From Craspedostauros australis (taxonomy: Eukaryota; Bacillariophyta; Bacillariophyceae; Mastogloiales; Achnanthaceae), in contig JAMXDE010000017.1 of assembly GCA_026770025.1 (NCBI GenBank), positions 868,001 through 932,000 of the forward strand: DNA of 64,000 nucleotides, given 5' to 3'. Shown here piece after piece: positions 51,103-62,086 of this stretch. The number at the start of each line of letters is the position of its first letter. Position 1 is the first letter of the stretch. Below the pieces are notes generated by a model. That model made no database searches. It saw only the letters and a list, made by a program, of their open reading frames with translations, and was not told the DNA's origin. A program made the translations under genes and the position numbers.

Positions 51103-52278
51103 TCAAGTTTCCTCCCACGGGTACACACCGTCGAAGGCCGGCTCTCCAGGGTTGCGCAGGAAGTGGAGCGGGCTTCGCTGAGCATCCGAACCAAAGTACC
51201 ACCCGCTCTGCTCCTTCTCGGCCTTGAATAAACAATGTCGAATGGAGACAGTTCCTTGCGATGGTTTCTTGGCACCGTCGTATCCTTTGGCCTTCGGCGT
51301 ATCCACCTTCCCTGGCGTGATGCAGAAGCTCATGATGCGGGGATACTTCTTGGCACAATACAAGGTATAGCTCGCAAGCAAGGCCTTGCACATGCGGTAG
51401 GTGGTCTTTGGGTCGACGAGCGGCCCATCGCGAATTTGCTCAATCTGCTGCCACGTCACGTCGGGCGAACACAGGATCTTCTGCCATTCCATCGACTGCT
51501 CCTTCACGTACCCGGGTCCGAATCCGGATCCGACATTGATAATACGCGCTCCTTCCTCCACAAACAGCGGCATGCAATTCTCCACAACGCGCTTGTGGCC
51601 CATGAGATTGGTGTTGATGATCTCGGCTGGATCCGTGCCCTCCGCGTATCCGCAGGCGGCGTTGTTGACGATGGCATCGATCCGGATGCCCTTTTTGGTC
51701 AGCGATGCGACCGCCGTCCGGACCGAATCGTCGTCGGCGACATCCAGCAGCACATGTTCGATCGCGGCGCTGTCGGATCCGCAATGCTCCTTGACTGCTT
51801 GCACAGCAGCCGCGCCGCGTTCCCGATTTCTGGCTCCCAGCAGCACCTTGGCGCCGTCTTCCTGGACGAGTTGCTTGCAGAGGGCTGCGGGGGTGGAAAT
51901 GAATCGGAAAATGGAAGAAGAAGACGAAGTAGAGAGAGAGAGAGAGAGGGAATGCTGTGAGAATGGCAATGCCATCGTTGAAGGATGTTTGCACGCACGA
52001 CAATGTACGTGGAAGCCATGCGAATCGTGGGTGGCCCTTGACAACGAAAACAGACACCATCACGAACATGAACAATGAACTATCATCGTGGACAAGGAGC
52101 GAAGGGACGTACCCAATCCGATGCCACCGTTGCCACCGGTGACCAGAATTGTGGGCATTCTAGAATCGACGACGCTCATTTGGAAGATCAAGAGGGCCAC
52201 CAAGAACGGGAACGAAGCGATTGATGTTGATGTGTTTACTGAGGCGGTTGCGATTGTGATTGTGGTGCGCGCAATCAT
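51103..52278 (-). CDS. Short-chain dehydrogenase/reductase 2 of a tandem triplet
   Basis: Two exons on the minus strand: 52278-52113 and 51884-51103, with a 228 bp intron from GTACGT to CGCAG. The product has 315 residues. The N terminus is a hydrophobic leader (I-A-S-F-P-F-L-V-A-L-L-I-F) followed by T-G-G-N-G-G-I-G. N-N-A-A replaces the usual N-N-A-G. The catalytic Ser lies in I-N-V-G-S-G-F-G, and Y-R-M-C-K supplies the Tyr/Lys pair. It ends N-P-G-E-P-A-F-D-G-V-Y-P-W-E-E-T. The intron holds a GA microsatellite at 51930. The start at 52278 is chosen to keep the leader; an ATG at M-S-V-V-D-S would give a shorter protein without it. The leader suggests targeting to the ER, or a membrane anchor. 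Confidence 0.85.
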
Positions 52279-52753
52279 ATATCGTACTCGTATCGAGACG
52301 CGTGTGAGATCCACGTTGGGATTGTGCGGATGGAGCCAGTGTTGTTGGTTGATGTCCAGTTCGATAGATTGGTTTGATGCAACTGCGAGGAGGACTTGTG
52401 GATCCTTGGCTCTTCGCTGCAGAGCCGCGATGTTGCGGAAAGCAAGCAACCAGTCCCGATTCTCCACGAGCCGATTCAGACGGAACAAGGTCTGTAGGTA
52501 ATGAACAGGTATTGGTAATTTGATAGATTCTGCAGAGACAGCGTATGTGAGGGAATCATGGCATCTTGCCCTCTGGTCCTTCTACAATCCCGAGCCTGGC
52601 AGATCAATTCGGCATGGTCGAGCCAAAGGCTGGCATTGTTCGCTGTCGTGGTAGACATAATACAATATTATATAATATGTTAGAAATCGGAGATCTCCAT
52701 AATATAGAGTGGAGTGTTATGGTCCAATTTCCATTGTCGGTCTCACAATGTGC
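52279..52753. other. Spacer between SDR genes 2 and 3
   Basis: About 475 bp with the promoter of the second SDR gene, including CGTACTCGTATCGAGACG near 52284, and AT-rich sequence (ACAATATTATATAATATG) at 52662. No gene is seen. Confidence 0.5.
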
Positions 52754-53849
52754 TTACTCCCATGGGTACACACCGTCGAAGGCTGGCTCACCGGGATTGC
52801 GCATGAAATGGAGCGGACTTCGCTGGCCATCCGAGCCGAAGAACCATCCACTTTGCTCTTTCTTCGCCTCGAACAGGGCGTGGCGAATGGACACCGTTCC
52901 TTCTTCTGGCTTCTTGGAGGCACCAAACCCGGCAGTCATGGCAGTATCGATGAATCCTGGCGTGACGCAGAAGTGCGATACATTGGGGTACGTCTTGACG
53001 CACGACATCGTGTAGCACATGAGCAGCGACTTGGACAGACCGTATCCGCCCTGCCCATCGGCGGGCAGACCAGTGTCCCGAATCTTCTCAATCTGCTCCC
53101 ACGTCACTTCAGGCGAGCACAGGATCTTCTGCAGATCCCTCGCTTGCTCTCGCACGTACAAGGGACCCGCCCCCGATCCAACATTCACAATGCGTGGATC
53201 ATCTCCGGACAGCAACGGCAGGAAGCTCTCCACGACGCGCTTGGGACCCATGAGGTTGACGTTGACGATCTCGGACGGTTTCGCTTCGTGCATGAATCCG
53301 CGCCCCGCGTTGTTGACGATGGCATCCAGCTTGATGCCCTTGGCCGTCAGCGAGGCGGCTGCGGATTGGACGGATTCGTCGCTGCCGACGTCCATCAGCA
53401 CGAGCTCGACGGGAGCGCTGTCCGATCCCGCGTGTTCCTTGACCGCCTTGACAGCAGCCTCGCCGCGTTCCGCGTTTCTGGCTCCCAGCAGCACCTTGGC
53501 GCCGTGGTCCTTCACCAGTTGTTTGCAGAGCGCTGTGAGGAGAAGCGAAGAAAGCAGACGCGAACGAGCGCGTTGACGAAAACTGTGAGTGCCGGGCTTT
53601 GGAAAGTGGCTGCGCGTCCGCATCTGCAAAGCACGGTAATGGTAGAAAGATCATGTTCGAACAATCGTACAGCCCGAGCTATCACAACAAGCAAGCACGG
53701 AGGCGACGCGCCAAACCATACGTACCTAACCCAATGCCCGAGTTGGCACCTGTCACTAGAATGGTCGTCATGGCGGATGTTGTCGCACTCGTGTGGAGAA
53801 GCAGGAAGACGAGCAAGGCGTAACCGAGAGATGAGGTTGATCTGAACAT
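52754..53849 (-). CDS. Short-chain dehydrogenase/reductase 3 of a tandem triplet
   Basis: Two exons on the minus strand: 53849-53726 and 53532-52754, with a 193 bp intron from GTACGT to CACAG at the same codon as in the other two genes. The product has 300 residues. The first 27 residues form a clear signal sequence (Y-A-L-L-V-F-L-L-L-H-T). T-G-A-N-S-G-I-G at 33-40, N-N-A-G, V-N-V-G-S-G-A-G and Y-G-L-S-K complete the SDR signature. It ends N-P-G-E-P-A-F-D-G-V-Y-P-W-E. It is closest in sequence to the second gene. Together the three look like local duplicates kept for related carbonyl reductions in the secretory or plastid-entry pathway; the substrate is unknown. Confidence 0.88.
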
Positions 53850-55920
53850 GCGAGCACGCTTGCGATTTATGAGAGCAGAGACGGATGAAGGCGATTGCGA
53901 ACCTGGACGCAACCAGTCAACAATCAATGTAGGAACTGTGTGTGTTGTGCTCGCCAGAGGCACAGTTCAGAGGAGATGCGGAGAAGTTGCTCGCGTTGTT
54001 GTGCTTGATGTGTTTGTGTCTGCGTCGCTGTATCATCAACAACGTTTGGATCTTTGTTCTGAGGATCTTCGATGCTGATCTAAAGAATTCCGTGGATTCC
54101 AATGGACCACTGGAATACACGACTACATCGACCACAAAACAACCCAATGACATCGATTCTAGTTTAATCATCGTAGATTGAAACGGAATACGTCTGGGGA
54201 TGTTTGGCGTTGGGAAGAAATTGTTCGGCGTGGATGCTGGTTGCGACACATCAAGTGTTCGCACTGTCACGTCCGCAACGTTGAGGTCGAATATAACATT
54301 ATCAATTCGAAGAGCAATGCAGCACCAAAAGTCCATGTGTTGAGAGTACAGCAGATGCTCGTCCTCATCGTCGCACTCGTATCAATGGAACGAGACACAA
54401 GAGGCACGAGGTGTGGGCATGGGCCGAACTCGAGCGGAATCTTTGCGACAACAACGATGTGGGTGCTCGACACTACATGGGCAGCTCCTTTATTCGCCTG
54501 CTCCAGGCGATCAAGGCAACCAGCGACGCAGCACGAGTAGCAGTGAAGAAGCACGACCTATGATACGTTACTGCGAACATGCCCTTTGATCTTGCTTTAT
54601 TTCCAAGAGCTAAAAACCGGGACAGGAGTGAAGGTGGATGGTGACACGAGGCAACTGAAGCACACCCAAGAGACAAGACCATCACGTAAGACCCAAAACA
54701 AGTGGTTTGTTCTCCCTTGTGGTGGTCTACAAGCGCACACAAGAACTTGAATGAGAACGAGGAATGGGTGACGAAGTTGTGGGCAGTGTTGCAACGCTCC
54801 CGATTCGATGGTGGGCCAACTGGTTGATGCATCCACCATCTGACGCTCTCCATTCCCACCAATCAGAAGGCGAGAAAGTGGCGGCATCCGTGTGTTGCAT
54901 CTGTCTTGGACTGGTGACAAGTGACACGAACAAAAGATACTTGCGTGGATGCTGCTTCAATCGGGACGCCTCCGCGCATTCCACAGTTTCGAAAACATGA
55001 CGTGGTCGTTGTAGTGATGTGGATGAATCGAGCGTTTTGATTGGTCTTCTTTGTCGTGTCGTTAACTCACTGCGACACTCGTGACGAGGTACTGAGAGCA
55101 CGCACGCGAATTGTTGTGTTGTAGATCAAGTGCGTACAACCAATGGGTGAGGCGTGGCGACAAACTGGTTGACGTCATGGATTACTGGCTGAGACAGTGG
55201 CACTGGCGCGAGCAGTTCCCGTTTTGTTGTTCGACGTGGCGCAATCTCGCTCACGTGTGCCTCCCATCTGCGTTTGATGTTGTGCGTGTCTTCGGGTCGC
55301 TCATGGGGAGGCCGTATTTGTGCGTGGACATCCCTGTGTCGCAGCATCGCAGCTGGTTTGTTTCCTTGGTTGTGAGAACGGCATCCACAACCCCTACGAA
55401 CCAACAGAACGAGGTTCTGGGAGGAGGGAAGTGGGGAACACGCAGTAACCGCGTAATCCTACAGAGTGTCTGCCGAGCAGATCAGCGTTTCACCACAACA
55501 CATCGCGATGAAGCAGGAGTGTGGCCAAAACGAGAACTACAAGCCCTACGCAACTGAACACACATCACAACCAATAGTATTAGTATCACACGCTACTGGT
55601 ACAAACATCTGCGCCACCTCATACCACATCATACCACACACAGCCTCCTCTCCGACAAACAAGCTGAAGTTGAGACTCCACAACCAAGAGTGTACTTCAG
55701 TAGTTCGCACTCGAACGTCAACGTCAGTGACCAGTGACCAGTGCCAATACCACACTCCCACCATACATTCGTACGAGTATTGTTGGACTATCACAACAAC
55801 GCAATCATCTATCATCATTGATCATCCATTGATCATCCATTGATCACACGAGAACACATCTGTCCTCGCACACAGCAACCATCACAGACAGCAACATCAT
55901 TCATCGCAACACAGCATACC
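53850..55920. other. Long intergenic region without a supported gene
   Basis: About 2.1 kb between the third SDR gene (minus) and the ankyrin gene (plus), so it holds two promoters. It contains ATTCGTACGAGTATTG near 55767 and a threefold TTGATCATCCA-like repeat at 55818-55845. Several open frames of 75-150 codons on both strands show no domain. Confidence 0.5.
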
Positions 55921-57165
55921 ATGACAGCAATGCCTCACGCGCCAAGCCCGACGAAGGCTCTACCTTCAGGACCGACCCAAGCTTCAGCACATGCCACCTC
56001 AATACAAGCACACGCAACATCTGCGGCAACTGCGGCAGCCATAGCGGCAGCAGCCAACATGCATGTTCACTCGAATGGCAATGCCAATGTCAGCATCAAT
56101 GTTAACACTGATCGCAATGTGCCGATCGCACCAGCACCGACCGTCGTCATCGCGCCAAGGGGCGTCAGGATACCTGCGGTTCCTGTGACTTCTCACATGA
56201 CCGTGCCCTTGACAGCCACAACTACGGCAATGACCAACCCAGCCATGACGGGGGGCGTTGGAATCGCATTGAGCACACAGAAGCGCAAGTTCGCAGAAAC
56301 GACGTACGCTTCATCGTCCTCTGCTTCATCATTCTCGTCTGCTTGGTCGACATCGTCGTCGGCCGCATCCATCACTCCGTCTTCTATGCCTCTCCAGACT
56401 CAGCAACGGCCACGGTCGCAACCCACACGGTCTCAAACGATGACGTCGACCATGGCCAAGCGAACGTCACGCACAACACCGCTGGCACCACCCCCACCGG
56501 CTCCCCAGAGTCCTTCCCTCTTCATCTCAAAGATGTACTCCGACAGCGGCCTCGCGATACAGCCGGCACGAGATCAGGCCTACTTCGTCGAACCCACAGC
56601 CGCCATGATCGAAGCCTACGACAAGGACATCTTGAGCGCCGTGCGCCACAAGAACCTGCAGATGCTGCGCGACCTGCACCAGCAGGGCAAACAGCTGCAG
56701 TGCTGCAACCGCTTCGGCGAATCGCTCATCCACATGGCCTGCCGCAACGGACTCACGGACATCGTCAAGTTCCTCGTCCAGGAGGCCGGCGTCTCACTCT
56801 TCGTGCGCGACGACTACGGCCGCACGCCGGCCCACGATGCCTGCTGGACCGTCAAGCCCAACCTCGACCTCATGGACTTCCTCATGCAGGAGGCGCCGCA
56901 GCTGTTGGGTCTCAGCGACGTGCGCGGTCACACGCCCTTTGCCTACGCGCGCCGCGATCATTGGGCTGTGTGGATGGGATTTCTCACGCAACGTCGCCAT
57001 CTCATCATCCCCAGCAAGCCACGTCGCGTTTCGGCCTCCTCCATCTGCACCACCGTCACGACTTCGGCGGCTGCCAATGCGGCCATGTCGGCGAGGGCGG
57101 CGCAGTTGTCGGCCGCGGCCGCTTCACGTGCCAATCCGCAACTCACGGGGGTTGCCACGCGATGA
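55921..57165 (+). CDS. Ankyrin-repeat protein of a type common in diatoms
   Basis: 414 residues from ATG 55921 (context ACCATGACA). The frame is open upstream only to a TTG. The first 200 residues are low complexity (Ala, Thr, Ser, Pro). The folded part, about 225-365, has D-I-L-S-A-V-R, then C-N-R-F-G-E-S-L-I-H-M-A-C-R, D-D-Y-G-R-T-P-A-H-D-A-C-W and D-V-R-G-H-T-P-F-A-Y-A, then H-W-A-V-W-M-G-F-L. These are three ankyrin units with unusually conserved loops. I remember this arrangement from many diatom predicted proteins of unknown role. The Ala-rich C terminus is unstructured. It is probably a nuclear or cytosolic protein-interaction module. Confidence 0.85.
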   Translation: MTAMPHAPSPTKALPSGPTQASAHATSIQAHATSAATAAAIAAAANMHVHSNGNANVSINVNTDRNVPIAPAPTVVIAPRGVRIPAVPVTSHMTVPLTATTTAMTNPAMTGGVGIALSTQKRKFAETTYASSSSASSFSSAWSTSSSAASITPSSMPLQTQQRPRSQPTRSQTMTSTMAKRTSRTTPLAPPPPAPQSPSLFISKMYSDSGLAIQPARDQAYFVEPTAAMIEAYDKDILSAVRHKNLQMLRDLHQQGKQLQCCNRFGESLIHMACRNGLTDIVKFLVQEAGVSLFVRDDYGRTPAHDACWTVKPNLDLMDFLMQEAPQLLGLSDVRGHTPFAYARRDHWAVWMGFLTQRRHLIIPSKPRRVSASSICTTVTTSAAANAAMSARAAQLSAAAASRANPQLTGVATR

Positions 57166-57858
57166 AGAGATGGATAACTAGGATGGATGGATGCCGCCAC
57201 ATGACATTCAGTGGTACTAGAGTGGCAGATGAAAGAAACAAGATGGAGTGCAGCATAGCACAGTGTGCAGATTACGAATATGTACTAACTCACGGTATGG
57301 CACTCGCACAGTGGCTTCATACTCGTAGTCGTAGTCGTACTCAGCACGCCATAGATCGTACCCATTCAAACACTAAATCACCAATCCACTCAAAACTATC
57401 TGAGCGCCGAAAACTAGAAAGAAACACCAAAACCATTCGCCACTGAGAAAAGTGTCTTCTCGCGTGCGTCTTGGACATCTGTTCTCGTCACTACCTGGCT
57501 TAAGTCCAAATTGTGAGTGCGTACTGGTCATGGTGCTGACGAGGCCTTTCTCACTTGTGATTGGCTCAACAATAGTATCAATCAATCTACCGAAGATACG
57601 TGAATCAAACACATCGATGAGTCCCACGTGGACTACTCAGTTTCAAACGTGCCACGAATTTGAGATCTTTCGAGAGATGTGACGAATGGAAAACAACAAC
57701 AGCAACAAACTCTTCTTGCGTTCTGTTGCGTTCTGTTGTGTTTGGATGAAGATCCCCTGCGCTGCTGCGACGATGCCATCGTCGTGCTCGTATAGTATCA
57801 TGGAACAATCAGTGTACACAACACAAGATAGAGTGGATCGTAGAGTATAATAGATAGG
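57166..57858. other. Intergenic region
   Basis: About 690 bp between two plus-strand genes. It contains CTCGTAGTCGTAGTCGTACT near 57322, CTCGTATAGTATC at 57789 and GAGTATAATAGATAGG directly before the ARL2 start. No gene is seen. Confidence 0.5.
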
Positions 57859-58986
57859 ATGGGGTTGCTGACGATACTGAAGAAGGTGAGCGTTTCATGC
57901 CATGCCATGGCATCCACTGAATTGATTGATTTGTTGGGATTCAACAGAGTGCCTCTTGCTCCGCCGCATCTCACTCTTGTTCCACGCGCTCTCCCTCTCT
58001 CGATCGATCGAACCACTCCATCCTTGTATTGTGTAATGCTGCGCGTCCCATTTGCTGCAATGGCAGGTCAAGGAGCAGGAGAAGGAGATTCGCATCCTCA
58101 TTCTCGGGCTGGACAATGCAGGTACGCTGGTGTCCTGTTCTTGGTGAAACCAATCGTGATTTGGTTGCACGGGAGGTGGTGGTGTGTACGATCGCATTGG
58201 GATGCTGTGAATGAGAGAACGCCATCGATCGTTCGCACAATGCGCAGGATGTGGGTTGCTTTGATCTGCTATCGAGAACGATACGTACGCGCGTGCACCC
58301 GCTCGGCTTCTCACTCAGTCGCAAACACCACAAAACGACCTGAACGATGACACCGTGCATTCGACACATCCCATGCAGGCAAAACGACCGTCTGCAAGAA
58401 GTATTGCGGACAACCGATCGATAAGATCGAGCCGACGTTGGGGTTCAACATTCACACGTTGGAGTACTCCAGTGGAGATCATGCAGACGACGTTGACGAC
58501 GACGACGACGACAACAAGAACAGTGACAACAAGAACAGCGACAACAACAACCCTGACGATCCGCAACTGCACGCCGCGATATCCGACACAACAGCATGCT
58601 ACAATCTGAACCTGTGGGACATCGGCGGCCAATCCTCGATCCGCGCCTACTGGAGGAATTACTTCGAGCGCACCGACGGGCTGATCTGGGTGGTGGATTC
58701 GTGCGACACGGAACGTCTGGAATTGTGCAAGCAGGAACTGCAGCAGCTGTTGCAGCAGGAGCGACTGGCAGGTGCGAGTCTGCTGATCATGGCCAACAAG
58801 CAGGACATGGACGGGAGCCTGTCGTCGCAGCAGATCTGCGACTTTCTGGAACTGGAGCATGATGAGCGGTACGCCACGCGGCATTGGTCCATCCAGCCAT
58901 GCAGCGCCATGACGGGGGATGGATTGGCCCGGTCGATGGATTGGCTGGTGGAGGATATCAGCAGTCGAATATTCTTGCTGGGTTGA
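57859..58986 (+). CDS. ARL2: ARL2 small GTPase with acidic interswitch insertion
   Basis: Three exons: 57859-57885, 58067-58121 and 58379-58986. Introns are 181 bp (GTGAGC to GGCAG) and 257 bp (GTACGC to TGCAG). The product has 229 residues. [42 protein letters not shown] and the C-terminal D-I-S-S-R-I-F match ARL2 nearly residue for residue. ARL2 regulates tubulin-folding cofactor D and releases lipidated cargo from PDE6D/UNC119-type carriers. Family members have about 184 residues. Here about 40 extra residues rich in Asp and Asn (roughly 57-98) sit between the strands on either side of the interswitch hairpin. The insertion is encoded in the same exon as its surroundings, with no splice signals I can see. 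Confidence 0.95.
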
Positions 58987-60001
58987 AGGCTGGTCGGCGC
59001 TTCATTACATATACTACATGCATGGATGAGTGGAAAGTGTGTGCAAAAATATGCAAGAGCATACGCAGCAGAATCAGACACAGGCAGAGTATGGAATCCA
59101 CCAGCAAACCGAATTGTAATGATGGCGGTGGTGTTGGCATAGACGCAGCCTTCATTTCCTGCGGGGACAAACGCATTCGAGAGGGAGAGAGTATGCCCAT
59201 GGGTGCGTGTATGTGCCATACGACTACTACTATACTGCATACGAAGAGAGAGAGAGATAGGCATTTGCGGATCTGATGAAGGAAAGGAACGCACAACAAC
59301 GCTGACGCGAATCTCCGATTTCGCGTTCGCCTTGTTTTCTCGTCTACAGTCCACGACTAACTCGATCTCCGTTTTTCGTTCCTTCGATGACTCGACGTAT
59401 GTACGGTCAGACGGTGTGCGTTGAGAATGGATGGAATGCCAACCAACCGTGAGAAGAAAACGCGGCACTCTCTCTTTCGCCACGCGCAACGCACACATCA
59501 CGCGCTGGCTGGCATTTGCGGTCACAAACCGAAACGAAGAAATGGCATTGTTGTTGTTGTGGTCGTTGCGTTGCGAGAATTGGTAGAGAGAGTCAGACTC
59601 CATCGCTTGTTCCACCATCACAATCGACGTTGTCAGTGTCGCCATCGTGATCATCGGAGGACAGAAAGAGAGAAAGGAGAAAAACCAATCTACTCGTACG
59701 CGTACTCGTACTCGTATCACCAGAGACAGAGACAGAGACAAACATACAGCTCATTGTTGTGCTCATCCAGACGAGATTCGACACTCCAGGCCGCACCCAC
59801 ATGCTCCACTGATACTCCACTGATACTCCACTCAACCAGGATTCACCAACGCACTGCAACCGACTGATTCATCCTCATTCATCGACCACATCATCCATTG
59901 ACCACCGTGTTCACACGTTGATATCGTACGCCAGCTGATACACCAGCTGACAATTACGAACACAGAAAAGCCAACAACCCTTTCGCGTACTCTCCACCAA
60001 T
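58987..60001. other. Intergenic region without a supported gene
   Basis: About 1.0 kb between two plus-strand genes. It includes a GAGAGAGAGAGATAGG run near 59246, CTCGTACGCGTACTCGTACT near 59694 and CACTGATACTCCACTGATAC near 59805. Open frames on both strands have no recognisable domain. Confidence 0.5.
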
Positions 60002-61554
60002 ATGAAGGTCATTGCTCCGCTCTCCGTCCTGTTCCTTTCGGTGCTGTCCATCGCAACGCCGTCTGCGATGGCGCAGGAGGACGCGGCACCCAAGGCGGAC
60101 TCCACCACAACGGCATCCCCGACTGAAGACGCCAACAAACCAAAGCAGAAGACGCCGGACGTCGACAATTTCGACGTGCACACCCACACCGATTGGGGCA
60201 ACTACTACGATCCCAAGAACATCTTCTGCGGCCACTTCGATTGCTACCGGATCCTCGGCTTCGACTTCGAATCCTTCGGCTCCAAGATCCCCGACACCAA
60301 GGTCATCACCAAGCGGTACCGTGCCTTGTCGAGGGCGTGGCATCCGGACAAGTCCAAGCACAAGAACGCCAAGGACCGCTTTGTTGTGAGTCCATTCATC
60401 GTCGTTGTGCTGCATCTCTCTTTTGCATTTCATGGATTATCTGCTTTGCGACTATGCTGTACTGCGCTGGGCTGGGCTTGGCTGAGATGTACGACCTACT
60501 GTCCAGTTGCGAGATTCATGCAAGCCGCGATGCCGGAAGGAGTCGATGTCAAAGTCATGTTGTTACAATTCATCTTCTCTCTCTTTCAACATGAGGTCTC
60601 ACCATTCCATTTCTTCCATCCTTCTTTCCAAACAAAAAATCAATCAATCAAACAAATGCACTCCTGCACAATGACATTCGTATTCTGCTTTGCTCTGTCG
60701 TTCTGCAGAAAATCGCACGCGCTTACGAAGTGCTCACGAACAAGGAGAAGCGCAAGGAGTATGATTTCATGCGATACAACCAGGAGGCCTACTTCCAGAA
60801 ATACGGTGCCGACGTCCTCTGGGCCTACGCACCCAAGTCCGACGCCACGTTCATCCTCATCGTCCTCTTTGCCGCAGTCAATTTCTTCACCTGGATGGCT
60901 CAGAAACACCGCTGGCAGATGGTCGCAGACCGTCTCGTCAAGGCCGCCGTGGAGGACTGGACGCCCAGCCAGGGCGGATCGCCCGAATCCAAGGAGCTCA
61001 GGGAACGCGCCATGGCGGAACTGCAACAGCAGCAGCAGAAAGATCAGCAGTCGGACAAGCAATCATCCAACGGCACCTCCAAGTCCACAAAGAATCAGAA
61101 AAAGTCAAAGGGCGGCAGCAAGCTCACGGGCAAGGAACGCAAGGAGCAGCAGAACGCCCTCCTCAGACCCATCATCGCCGGCTACGTCAACGATATCGAG
61201 GATTTCGGTGCCGGATTTCACAAGCCGACCTGGAAGGACCTCTTCGCCGTGCGCATGGTCAACCTCCCCATCACGCTCGCGCAGGGCGCCATATGGCAGG
61301 CCAGCTACGTCGTGCGGCGGATGCAGAAGAAGGATCTCAACGACGAAGAGAAGGACGTCCTCACCGAGCGGGCCGTGGGACATGTGGCGTGGGATTTGGC
61401 GTCCGATGATGATCGCAAGGCGATGGTCGCGCGCAAGCTCTGGGTCAAGGAGAATCTGCTGGAATGGATCGAAGAGCAGGAAATCAAGAAGCTGCCCAAG
61501 TCCGATCAGAAGTACATCAACAAGCTCAAGAAGAGGGGGGTCAAGGCAGACTAG
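60002..61554 (+). CDS. DNAJC25: ER membrane J-protein, DNAJC25-like
   Basis: Two exons: 60002-60385 and 60709-61554, with a 323 bp phase-0 intron from GTGAGT to TGCAG. The product has 409 residues. There is a signal peptide at 1-24. F-C-G-H-F-D-C-Y-R-I-L-G opens the J domain, whose H-P-D motif is at 114-116; the intron splits it before K-I-A-R-A-Y-E-V-L. Y-D-F-M-R-Y-N and then a membrane helix (F-I-L-I-V-L-F-A-A-V-N-F-F) follow, as in metazoan DNAJC25. The C-terminal half has a Gln/Lys/Ser-rich linker, P-T-W-K-D-L-F-A-V-R-M and W-V-K-E-N-L-L-E-W. The J domain would stimulate an Hsp70 (BiP) in the ER lumen. The exact client is unknown. Confidence 0.9.
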
Positions 61555-62086
61555 AGCAGAGAATCTGCGTGTGTGCAGGGTATGGCATGGCATGGTATGG
61601 AGTGGTGCAGACTGATAACATGGCAGAGCGGAATAGTGCATGTGCTGGGAAGGCTGGGGAGAGCAGACGAATTGCTCCCTCCACCAGTTTCTCTGCGGCT
61701 GCACTATTTCTTCCACGGCTCGTACATACAACATACTACTGAAAGATATGCAGCACTCTTTGCAAAAAGCATATGCTTGGCGACTGCAGAGCACTGGTGA
61801 TATACGGGTGCGCATAATCGATGACATGAACAAACCGTAATAGTATTAACATAATACTGCAAATAATTCCACAAACGCTGCGCAGACTTCTATGCTGTGA
61901 ATACGTCGTTGGATCGCATTGCTTCATGTGCTGGTAGACATGTTGCGCAGTGGAGGAATGTCCTATTTGCGGAGTTCCAGTGTATTCGTGTTCCACGGAG
62001 AGTACTCGACATCATCGTAACTCCGCTCCGTAGGTACGTTGGGTGACTCCTTGCTCTTCTATTCCAAAACGTCACACTATCTTATG
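61555..62086. other. Gap between convergent genes
   Basis: About 530 bp between the stop of DNAJC25 and the stop of the minus-strand subtilase. It begins with a GGTATGGCATGGCATGGTAT run at 61579. No gene is seen. Confidence 0.5.
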
